From NCBI GenBank assembly GCA_030248215.1, contig JASANG010002673.1, positions 186,001 to 250,000 of the forward strand: a stretch of DNA of 64,000 nucleotides. Direction: 5' to 3'. The notes beneath the pieces are model-generated. The model was not told where the DNA came from, searched no databases, and saw nothing but the letters and a program-made list of their open reading frames with translations. Below, piece by piece: positions 1-10,100 of this stretch. A program made the translations under genes and the position numbers. Source of the stretch: Enoplolaimus lenunculus. Its lineage: Eukaryota; Nematoda; Enoplea; Enoplida; Thoracostomopsidae. Each line of letters opens with the position of its first letter. Position 1 is the stretch's first letter.

Positions 1-153
1 GGACCGTAGCCAAGGAGGTGGGGACAGGGTGGATCCGCCGCCCAACCTGGAAACCCCCCCCCGTCGAAATTTTTCAACCTTACTTGTGACTCATCCTTTA
101 ATGCCCCTCCTAAACAATTTTTAGCCGACCTAACAAACTGAGTGGCTACGGAC
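1..153. mobile_element. GGCCCGTAGCC-type MITE copy, probably cut by the window edge
   Basis: Begins GGACCGTAGCC and ends with the inverted form GGCTACGGACC. The interior has the family signature: a G-run, 'AAATTTTTCAACCTTACTTG' and a C-run. Other copies lie at 16175, 16895, 19239, 19836, 23149, 27290, 36977, 38344, 40818, 48980, 51315, 51693 and 58933. There is no coding capacity, so it is a non-autonomous DNA element. Confidence 0.7.
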
Positions 154-642
154 CTGCCCATAGCAAGATATATTATATATTATAAATATATATATAATAC
201 AACCAACTCAAACCTAGAAACCACATAACACAGAGCTTTATAGCTTACCCGTTCAGTATGCTTTCAACACACAGCTGTTTATCTTAAGTTCTTGTTCTCT
301 GTATAGAAAACATGTTATAAGCCATATAACAATGGTTCGTAATATAATCCTTTCGTGTGTTAACCGTTTTCATAAACCACACCCAGTGTTCCACGTTATT
401 GTTTACACTTCATGTATAGCCGCCAGCCGGTACCAGCCAGGACGGTAGACCTACAAGGCTCCCGAAAATGTAAACAGTTTCATTTTAAGGTAATAAAACA
501 ACAACAATTTTGACAACAATAATTTGTCGCAAATTGTGTTTTGCTTTTATCCAAGTGAATACGAACATTCGTTCAAAAACTCTATTTTGAAATATTGTAA
601 ACATATAAGCTACCTCATGACATCTTCTATGGGTTGTCCGAT
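154..642. other. AT-rich non-coding stretch
   Basis: Contains a TATA-rich tract at about 165-195 and otherwise unremarkable AT-rich sequence. Open frames here are short and show no recognisable domain. Confidence 0.5.
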
Positions 643-845
643 ACTTGACGTATGGCGCCGTGTATCACCCGTACGGCGCCGTCCGTCAATGTCCGCCACC
701 ATACGTTATCGTACATGAGTTACTTGCGTACGATACCGCACGGTGGCGGACAGCGCCGTACGGTGACGGACGGCGCCGTACAGGTGACGCACGGCGCCGT
801 ACGGGTGACGCACGGCGCCCGACACCAACAAAAGTACAGTGCAAC
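643..845. mobile_element. GC-rich GTGACGG-array element
   Basis: Short tandem units of the type GGCGCCGTACGGGTGACG in opposed orientations around 650-820, ending in 'AAGTACAGTGCAAC'. That end matches the termini of the better-preserved copies at 20250-20543 and 43580-44170. The open frames here are products of the repeat, not genes. Confidence 0.65.
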
Positions 846-2110
846 AGTAATAAGGTCACACCAACATTTGAATTTATAAAAAATTTTCAATTAATTTTTG
901 CAATCCTAAGGACTTCCCGAGAATCCGCAAAATGACATTTTCTCTCCATTAAAAAAAAACTTGGCCGCGAACAAGTTTATTTGACCAAAAACTCGTCAAA
1001 TGTAAAGTCTGATTAGAATTTTTGAATTTGTTTCCGTCGAACGATATATAAATTTTCAAAAAATTTGCGAAAAACCATTTTTTCCGTCGCCCAAGAAAGA
1101 CTCGAGTAGGCAACATCCTATTCTACTCATTGATTGCTCCACCCTTTTGTGTAAGCAGTTGATGATCACATTTTTGAACTCGAACGCCCGCATTGAGTAA
1201 GTATTCTGTCTACTTTCTTAGGTTTGGATTCGACCGACAAAACTGACCATACGCTAGCGTTTACAACAGTACTGACTTTTAAGCTATAGCATATGTTGCT
1301 TCACGTCTTGTATACTTTTCACTCACATTTACAATTAAGCTTGCTTAGGCTTTAGAAAAATAAACTGAAAACAAGAATCAGCATCGGGAAAAATTACGGT
1401 ACCAGCACATCTCGATTATTAACTAACGGGTGGCGTTACTACGCAACTCGAAAGATTAAATTAATACATAACCAAATCGGTTCTAATCGTGAACACAATA
1501 TTATCGTAATCAGAACAAAAACTTTTGCCAAAAAATCAAAATTTCTCATCCGGAATCAGCATTCTATTGTAAACCCAGCAGACAGACCACATTCGGGCTC
1601 GTGCACCCCACTACATGTGCCCTTATTCCTACCCAATATGCATGTCGCTCGCGCATCACTGCCGGATATCCGGTTCCCACATTTCCGGCATTGGATCACA
1701 CCTCCTCGACTCCGCATAATCACCGAAACAAATCCATCATAATTAAATAAAAGCTTGTTTTATAGCTCAAATTTAAACTTCACATACTCGTCAAACATCG
1801 TCACTCCCGCGTGTATATAAACAACTCATTTGTCGTTTATTCTCTATTAAATTTGACTCCATCAATTGTCGAGTTCTCGAGTGCTCGAGTTCTCGAGTGG
1901 ACTCGTTTCAATTGTTCGTCTTCGTTCAACCAAGCTTACAAAAACGTGTGAAAAGCCGTTGTTTGTACACTTCGTGCGCAACACTCGTACTGCACTTTTT
2001 CAGTTTATAGCTTAGTTTCATTTTTTTGATATCACTATAGCGACACAGAAATTTCTGTCGCATCGTTTTACGCAGCCGGCACGGAACGAGTGATTGTTGT
2101 GTATGTTGTG
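846..2110. other. Non-coding stretch without recognised features
   Basis: AT-rich sequence. A short CTCGAGTTCTCGAGTG duplication lies at about 1872-1900. No exon-like segment or transposon terminus was seen. Confidence 0.4.
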
Positions 2111-2119
2111 TACACTTCA

Positions 2120-2310
2120 ACTTACAAGCTTAAGGCTAAGCCTAACTCTTGTACACTCCAATTTACAGCCTAAGTCTTGTACGCTTCAACTTACACGCCT
2201 AAGCATAAGCCTAATTCTTGTACATTCCAGCTTACACGCTTAAGCCTAAGCCGAATTCTTGTACATTCCAGCTTACACGCTTAAGCCTAAGCCTAAGTCA
2301 ACTCTTGCTC
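2120..2310. repeat. Tandem repeat with CCTAAG hexamers
   Basis: About four degenerate units, each with TTACACGCTTAAGCCTAAG followed by TTCTTGTACATTCCAG. The CCTAAG motif is the complement of the TTAGG core seen elsewhere in the window. Confidence 0.6.
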
Positions 2311-2604
2311 ACTTTTCCCACATTTATGATTAAGACTTAGAAAAAGGGCTCAACAAAAGCTGACGCAAAGGCAAGCAGTTTCGTAAACCTAACCGTAAAT
2401 GTGACAGAAAATGTATACGACAGTCCTTAGCCTTAGGTCTAACGCTAAACACTACGAATAAGGTACGTATGTCAAAAAAAATGAAATTATTTAATTTTTG
2501 TCGTCTTTTTGTAGCAAATATGTTAATACTGGAATTTTTAATTCCGGTACAAAAATTTACCGGAACCGGAAGTTGACAAAATACTGGAATCGGAATTCCG
2601 GTTT

Positions 2605-3001
2605 CAGGGTGCAACCGGAATTCCGGTTCCGGTTCCGGCAATTTTTCACCTTCCGGTTCCGGTTCCGGTTCCGGTAAATTTTTACCGGATTTAAAAATTC
2701 CGGTATTATAATTTGGCCGTTTTCTTAACTTTGCTAATTTTTAAGAATCTCTTTTGACAGCCACTTGTACTCCGAATATAAGCCATTGATGGTGGATTTC
2801 ACTTCAGTCGATGATGAAAATCTAAAATACAACAAATAAAATAAATACCTATGTTCGACTAAGGTTATTTCACAAATAATAGAGCAAAAAATAAGATTAA
2901 AATGAAATTTTTGGTGAAATGCATTTTTCATTTTCCGGTTCCGGTTCCGGTAAAATTTTCAAATTCCGGTTCCGGTAAATTGTAATTCCGGTTGCACCCT
3001 G
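2605..3001. mobile_element. hAT-like MITE, full-length copy with 8-bp target duplication
   Basis: Starts CAGGGTGCAACCGGAATTCC and ends with its inverse GGTTGCACCCTG. The direct repeats TCCGGTTT lie at 2597-2604 and 3002-3009, exactly 8 bp as expected for hAT insertion. The target is the end of an older relative: the sequence after the right duplication reads GCACCCTG up to 3017, so this is a self-nested insertion. The core is nearly identical to copies at 26149 and 30503, which suggests recent spread. A 65-codon open frame recurs in all three cores but resembles no transposase known to me. Confidence 0.9.
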
Positions 3002-3415
3002 TCCGGTTTGCACCCTGCCGGATATCAGACGCATATTTGCAGTAAAAATTAAAATTTAACCAATCACACTTGGTATGACTTACTATACTTTGTTATGTTA
3101 ATCTCAACCTATCATTACCTTATTCAACTAACTGCTGCTGCTGGGTTCCTGCACGGTTCGCCTGCAAGGCCTAAACTTAATCTTAGGCTTAGGTTTACAA
3201 AAAAAGACTTACCTAAATCTTTACCCAAGCTTAAGACAAAGCCTTCCGCTTACCTATACAAGGAAACAGTACAACAACCAGGGGCCCTTGTCAAAATTTC
3301 AAAATGCAGCCCTGATTTTAAATTCCACATATTTCCTCGTAGCAGTTTCATTTAAAAAAAACTACAACAATCAACTACGTAAGTAACCATAGATATATCA
3401 ACATAAACGCTGTGT

Positions 3416-5339
3416 ATGTACGCTGCATTATCACGCATGTCAACAGTAGCACACGACGTGATTGCTCGCACGCCAAAAGACGTGACTGATTTTTGGTACA
3501 GTGAGCGAGTTCGAGCGAAATGGTACGCTAAAGACGACGCGTTCGATGACGAGATTCGAACTCGATTCAAGGTATGTTGTAGACAGGGTGCAACCGGAAT
3601 TACAATTTACCGGAACCGGAATTCCGGTTGCACCCTGGTTGTAGACACTATTTTCCTGTACACATAGTGTCGATCGAATCTTACACCAGTTCGTCGACCG
3701 ACAACTTACCGCTCAACAGTGTCCCAAACGCCAGGGTGAAACCGGAATTGCGATTCCGATTAGAATTCCGATTCAAAACGAGTTGCGATGCTCCGATTCC
3801 GATTGCCGAGCGCACAGTCAATCGGAATCGGAATTCCTGTAATTTTAATTTTAATTTTAATCTTACTTGTCGTGATACGTACATTTCATACTAAATTTTG
3901 TATCATTTATTTGTCAAATTGCTTTCGATGAGTTGTTAACGTATCAATAATTGATTGCTTAGTTTAGCTTTACAGAACCACAAATGATCGCCAATTGCTT
4001 CAAGCGATGTTGTGAAAAAAATTTTGCCAGCCAAACAAACACATTAAATCAATATTATCATTGTCGATACAAATTATCCGTACAGTCAAAAAATTTTCGA
4101 AGTTCCATCCAATTCCAATTCCGGTATAATCCAGTTCCGCTTTGCACCCTGTCCAAAACCTACGAATAAATCTACGCACAATCCTAATCGTAATCCTAAG
4201 CCTAAGCCTAGGCAAAATGACCGGTGACGAATCGTTGACCAGATGAAATTTCGCATTACAAATAGTCGGTCGACGAATTGTCTGGTGACGAATTGTCGTG
4301 ATACCTACAGTGTCGTAGCGGTCGGTAAAACTGCTAAGTTGGCTATTTTTGCTACGGTTAACGTGTACCCCAGCTTTACGTGTATGCTTATATATGCTTA
4401 TATATACTGCCGAACTGATTTTGATAAACATTTTTTTTTCGTTTGAAAGCCTGCCATCCTGGGGTGTTAACGTCACATTGGTGTTTTAAAACTTTGAACC
4501 GTTTATTAGCTACAGGCTAATTTGCAATAATTTTTTATGCAAACCTTTAAAACCGATAATTGGATCGTTATCTAATTGCTAATTTGGATATTAGCATAAT
4601 TGATAAGTCTAAATTCGGACTTTTTGCAATATTTCACTAATTATTAGGGATACTGAAGGGTGTTCGGGTGCGAGGAACATGAATAAATTGTTTACAAACT
4701 TGCGCAACCGATAAATGAATATTTAGCTAATAACTAATTTGAACAATAGCTTAATTGCGTAAGATGTAGTCCCACTATGACTGGTCATATGCTTAGGTTT
4801 AGGCTTAGGCTTTATTGTCATGTTTAGATTTAGGCTTTGACTCAGGTTCAACACCCAACCAGAACTGCTGCATTGTTACGCCGTTTCAGGATCTCCACCA
4901 CCAAGCCCACGCCGGCAAGCTCAGCTCCTGGTCATCTGACCCCGACTCAGCACTCGCTCTTGTCCTTCTACTCGACCAAATGCCTCGAAATATGTTTCGG
5001 AACCGTCCAGAATCATTTGCGTCGGACGCATCCGCCCTGGCGGTCGCTAAACAAGCAATCGCCGCTGGTCACGACGACAAAGTACCCGCAACGCGTCGGC
5101 AACACTTTTATCTACCATTTATGCATTCAGAGTCTGTTGAAGATCAAAAGCGGTGCGTCGAACTGTGTAACACAAAGATGAAAGACGCCGACGACGGTGG
5201 CAAAATGCTTACAAAGTATGCCGAAATGCACAAAGTTATCATTGACCGGTTTGGACGATTTCCACATCGAAACGCAACGCTTGGACGCGACAATACACCA
5301 GAAGAAACGGAATATTTGAAAACCAACAAAGGATTTTGA
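3416..5339 (+). CDS. DUF924 family protein, two exons (3416-3571, 4890-5339)
   Basis: Exon 1 encodes 52 residues, exon 2 149 residues and a TGA stop: 201 aa, close to family length. The exons join in phase 0, with donor AAG|GTATGT at 3572 and acceptor TTTCAG at 4884-4889. Family landmarks appear in order: VTDFWYSERVRAKWYAKDDA, DEIRTRFK|DLHHQAHAGKL, LALVLLLDQMPRNMFRNR, FYLPFMHSE, then HKVIIDRFGRFPHRNATLG near the C-terminus. DUF924 (PF06041) is an all-helical, TPR-like family with no established biochemical role; it is widespread in bacteria and also occurs in some eukaryotes. A second in-frame ATG at 3437 is an equally possible start. The 1.3-kb intron holds a 54-bp hAT-like element 12 bp after the exon. 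The gene lies antisense to the ankyrin gene and probably inside one of its introns. Gene identity is firm; function is unknown. Confidence 0.88.
3584..3637. mobile_element. 54-bp minimal hAT-like element with perfect 8-bp target duplication
   Basis: Consists of little more than the two element ends: CAGGGTGCAACCGGAATT, a short middle, and AATTCCGGTTGCACCCTG. The direct repeats GTTGTAGA at 3576-3583 and 3638-3645 are identical. It sits in the DUF924 intron just after the splice donor. Confidence 0.9.
3733..4155. repeat. Degenerate hAT-like MITE fragments
   Basis: CAGGGTGAAACCGGAATTGC at 3733 and a right end CGCTTTGCACCCTG at about 4138-4151 belong to the CAGGGTGCAACCGG family. The stretch between has diverged CGGAATCGG motifs and ordinary AT-rich intron sequence. 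Confidence 0.55.
4480..4790. repeat. AT-rich interspersed repeat, inverted relative of 23740-23990
   Basis: The blocks TGAATATTTAGCTAATAACT and CTTAATTGCG...GTAGTCCCACTA recur as the reverse complement at 23740-23890. Both copies also share a phrase around 'ACTGAAGGGTG' and 'CGAGGAAC'. No termini could be fixed. Confidence 0.6.
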
Positions 5340-5365
5340 CGCACGACACAATAATAATAATAGCC

Positions 5366-5440
5366 AGGGTGCCACTGGATATTAAATTTACGGGACACCG
5401 GAGACGGATACCTAGCGAAATTTTGCCGGAACCGCATATA
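5366..5440. repeat. hAT-like MITE fragment next to the DUF924 stop
   Basis: CAGGGTGCCACTGGATATTAA begins about 27 bp after the stop codon, followed by CCGGAGACGGATACC. The right terminus is not recognisable. Confidence 0.5.
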
Positions 5441-5600
5441 ACACTTAGATTTATTTTACTTCAGTGTTGTATCAAAACTTGAACTTTTTGACTTGCCCAG
5501 AAATGCAATGCTCCGATCGCACACTGATAATGGGTATAGTACATACTTTCGGTAAAATAGATATTTCCAAAAATTTCTGATTTTAGCCATAAGTTTGGCT

Positions 5601-5652
5601 GAAGAAACCAAATATTTGAAAACCAACAACGGATTTTGATGCCAGACACATT
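5601..5652 (+). pseudogene. Duplicated fragment of the DUF924 3' end
   Basis: GAAGAAACCAAATATTTGAA and the following bases repeat the last 40 or so bases of the DUF924 coding region and stop (5301-5346) with a few substitutions, including the stop codon and the 'GACACA' after it. It lacks the rest of the gene, so it is a partial local duplication. Confidence 0.75.
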
Positions 5653-7155
5653 GACATTGTGTATGGCTCTTGTAGATGTTTTCACGCTACAGTTGTTGTT
5701 TCCAAAACTTTCAAATTTTAGCATAACTTTTATAGGTTTAAGCTCACGTTTAGATTTAGGTTATGGTTCTGGTTTCGAATTGGGATCAGACTTAGAAGTA
5801 AGCTTGTGTAGAGAAAGCGACCAAGAGTCGGTACTATAATTGTTCGGTCCAAGGTTAATAGGACTTGTATGTAGCCAGGATTTCAGAACGCGTGATTACA
5901 CGTTCTAAAAATTTCCAATGAGTTTCTTGTGTTGAAAACTGAAACCATGTCTAAAAACCATTGTACAAAAATCCAAAAAGTGAGGGGTAGACCCGTCACC
6001 CCCCATCCCGGGCTACGCCCTGGGCCGGAATACTTATACCCAACTTGTGGAAGTGTCGTAAAAGTTTCGATATAATTTTGTTTAAAATTGAGGGTAAACT
6101 TTTAGCGATTTCTAAGCAACTATTTGAATCAACCAAAGAAAACTGCTAAACACTCTCTTATATGTGTCTTTTGACTATTCTATCCCACCTTAAATACCCA
6201 CCACGACGTCCTGGTTCGCTCTTAACTTGTACGTACATTAATAGTGATATTTTGGCAGACCAATGTAAAGAACATGGGCGGAACAGTACTATGAGCATAT
6301 TCCTAAGATTAAGCCTAATCAAGCAAAAAATAGCCTAAAGCTTAAGCTTACTCTATTCTAGTCCCACATAAAAACGTCCCACCCCTGATGTTCACATGGG
6401 CAATTTGACATATTACAGTGCGAGTATCTGAAATGTTACCTATCTATAGTTGACCTGCATAGTATTTGCTAGCAAAATATTTCACCAATTTTCCATTTCA
6501 AATACTTATAACTAAGCAAATCAAATAATATTCAATTCGTTGAAAATATTAGGCTTCCTACAGATTAAGATTCATACCATACAAATATCGGTCCAGTTGA
6601 AATTACAAGGCTCAAGAGCGCTTGTTGATATTATGAAAAACTGTGATTTCACACTAATTCAACGCTCTCAAAACTGGTGTTCATTTATTTCTGTCAAAAT
6701 ACTGCAGTATTTCAAGTACATGCACATAAGTCGGTGATTTAAAGAAGAAAACACTTAAACATAATTACTTAAGTTGTTCACTTAACTAAAATGTCAAGCC
6801 ACTATATTTGTCCAAATTTCATTATGAGGCTCAATGATTTCAGTCTGAGTCTGCAGATCGAATTTATCGCGTGGATTTATACAATGACTCAATAATGAGT
6901 AGTATAAAAAGCAATTGCTTATTGAATATTGTCAGAAAATGCAGTCACATCAGTATTCCACGACATGTTAAAAACAGTTTTAATATATTCCAGACCACAA
7001 TCACCAATGTCGGTTAACCGGTCATTTCATGCCGGATACCGAAATCGAATATACATGTCGGCATTTGCCCGATATTAAACCACGACCGGTATCCGGTCAA
7101 TCTCTGACGTCAGAGGGTAGATTGCTACGCTCAAACACAAAACAATATAGCTTAC
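5653..7155. other. Repeat-rich stretch between DUF924 and ankyrin exon 12
   Basis: Includes a TTAGGC-type MITE (6258-6402). The rest is AT-rich without a clear exon on either strand. I looked for a further ankyrin exon downstream of exon 12 here and saw none. Confidence 0.45.
6258..6402 (-). mobile_element. Telomere-motif MITE copy (TTAGGC family)
   Basis: GACCAATGTAAAGAACATGG at one end; ACCCCTGATGTTCACATGGG at the other. It contains CCTAAG motifs, an AAGCTTAAGCTTACTC segment and CCCACATAAAAACG, so the family's left end lies on the right here. Confidence 0.8.
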
Positions 7156-10100
7156 GTCAGGTCCACCTTCTCGTGCCGCGTAATGCAATGGAGTCGAACC
7201 GTCATTTGCCGCTTCGTCCGGTTTCGCACGATGTTTAATTAACAACGCCACAGTCTCTGGATGATTATGTCTGGCGGCGACGTGTAACGGCGTTTGACCA
7301 TCCTGAAGCAATAAAAGGGTGGCGTAAACTTTTCAAAAATTTTAATGTTACCCCGACACGTCCACCGCCATATGAATCTAGTTGTTAAACAGTTATGCAA
7401 CTACCACAATAACATGCGTACACCAGGTAACGTTTGAGCGGGTAGCGTGCTGGCTGCTGAATCTTTTTTAACTTCAGTGTCCGGAAATTGAAGTTTTTTG
7501 GCTTCGACATACTGGACACTGAAGCTTTTGGGCTTCGGCATGTTGAACATCGAAGCCTTTTAGCTGCAGCATGAGGATACTGAAGCCAAAAAAACTCCCG
7601 TTTTGGCTAATGAAGTTTTTATGGCTTCAGTATCCTGGATACTGAAGGTATTTTGCCTCAGTGTTTAGGATACTACATATACAAATACTTCAATATCTCA
7701 CACATGACACCAAAAAACGATAAATTGCAGCATACTGAAGCCTTTTGACTTCAATGTCCGAGATACTGAAGCTTTTTGAGTTCAGTGTCCGGACTGCTGA
7801 AGCTTTTTTGGCTTCAGTGTCCGGAATACTGAAGCTTTTTGAATTCAGTGTCCGGGATATCGAATCAAAAAATCTTCAGTGTCCAGCACACTGAAGCTGT
7901 GCAACCAGATACATTCGGTGTACAAAAGAATGTACCCAGCACGCGTTGCGTTTTGCTCCACCGGACTATAATAAATAGGGGCACCTCAGAAAAAGGGTCT
8001 CTTCCTCACTCGATATCACGTAAGCGAAATACCAGCGGTATGTATGCAAACAAAAACGCCACTCTAGTTGGCATCCACAATTTGGGCCGGTAGATACACA
8101 GCCCTGTCTACAGTTATCATTATCTCCTGACAAAACAACACTCGTAACCGACCATTCCTCAATACATAATTACTTAAAAAATCGTCCTTTCTTACTATCG
8201 TAAATGCCTTTTGGCTGTATACGTACTGGGTGTCGCCTGTTTTTAGATCAACAGCCCCTTTCACTTCCCAGCGAAATACCAGTACATACGTATAATTTTA
8301 ACCAATTTTTAAAATTAAAATAACTCGTCTACAAAAAATTGAAAACACAACGATTTACCTTTGTCTTTGCACCGACAGTCACTTCATGGCCTAACAATGC
8401 TGCAGCAGCTGCTGTACTTCCTGTACGCGCTGCCATATGCAACGGCGTTTCACCTCGTTCTGTTTTTACGTTCGGATTTACATCAGCTTTGTCAACCAAA
8501 TAATTGATTATGTCCGGATGTCCGCTATGTGCGGCGACATGGATTGGTGTTAGACCAGTCTAAAACAACAACGATAAAACAAAATAAAACGCACGTTTTA
8601 GCTGGAGTTGAAAGTGAAATTTTTCATCATTTCTAACCTGTATCAGTGTAATTATGCGCAAATGTGTCTGCAGTTCTGTTAAACTTCATAACAACCAGTA
8701 CATGTCTGAGTTCTCTGCTCAAATTTCTTACATATAGAATGGAAATTCCGATTCAAGTATAAATTTCCTGTTCGGATTTCGGTATACTTCAATTCAGCTT
8801 TGCACATTGATCATTAACCCTAACCAAATATATGAGAGTACGACACCATACGTTAGCGAATATAAAATCAGTGGAAACCAAAATCAAACTCTGTAACAAC
8901 TTGGTTTCAAAGCCAACTACCAGGGCTCCACTGAAATTCTTGTTCCGACTGGAATTTCCGCAAAAAAATTTAATTGCAGTTCCGGTTCCGGCATTCAAAG
9001 CTGCAGGAACAATCATTTCTACAAGCAAAACAACCGATATCACGTTTTCGTAGTTCATCATTACACAAAACTCAAAAGACTTCAACACAATATCAACGGT
9101 GTCTTGAAAACCAGGTTACTGACATAGTGACATCGACATTTTGTGATGTTAATCTCCCAATTTAACGACAACTGTCTACCAGCTTCATAGCATTAATTCT
9201 ATTATATTCGCTCAAATACACATGCAACGATTTAAAATTGATCAAAAATTAGCTACAACATAGCGTATGTAACTTGCTTAAAATAAAAATAAAATATAAA
9301 TTACATCTGTGCTGGCGTGTGGTGACGCTCGATATCGCAGTAACAGAATGACGAATGGGATATGATTCTTTTTACACGCAATATGAAGTGGTGTGTAGCC
9401 ATTGAGCGCACGCGCATCCGGATTTGCACCTTTGTCCAGCAGTAATTTGCCAGCCTTCACCTGAACAAAAACAAAACTAGTGCAATCAATATCGTATTAT
9501 ATTCAGTAAAATATAAGGTAGCAACGTATAGCAACAGGTTCGACCCGTAATTAATTTACCGGATAGCCGATTTTTTGCCGGAACCAGATATCCACCAAAT
9601 AGAACATCTAAATTTGTGAAGTTTGAAATACCTGAGACGTGTAGAAGTATACATTTACGGAATCACAATTAATATTAGCTTAAATTTTTTTATTTTGACC
9701 TCAGTGTATCAAAACTTAAATTTCCTGACTTGCCCAACAGGATATCGGAATCGGATACGGATAACGGTTTTTTGCCCGTTACAACCCCAAGTTAACACTT
9801 AAAGACCAGTCAGTGCCCCGTGAATAGGTGGGCCCAACACATTCCCAGAGTCACACGGACACATACAAACGATACTGCTGTAACAAACCTCTGCCTGAAA
9901 ACAGACACTTAAGAATGGCGCTATACTTTTGATGACGTCTTGCGCTGTGTGTACGTCGCCGTCTGTCATCGTACACCGCCGTACGGCACCGCACGCGAAT
10001 TTCTCACGCACGGCCACCGTGCAGTAGCGCACGTGATTTACCAATACGGTGACGGACGGAGACTTACCGCGCCGGACGGTGCCAGGCAAGTACAGCGCCA

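Noticed and set aside
2734-2931. 65-codon open frame repeated in three places (also 26219 and 30626)
   Set aside because: It is the core of the hAT-like MITE, not flanked by coding features and unlike any transposase motif; recurrence reflects copy number, not selection.
8064-8264. 66-codon minus-strand frame between ankyrin exons 11 and 12
   Set aside because: It has no ANK similarity, and exon 11 joins exon 12 in phase without it; weak splice borders.
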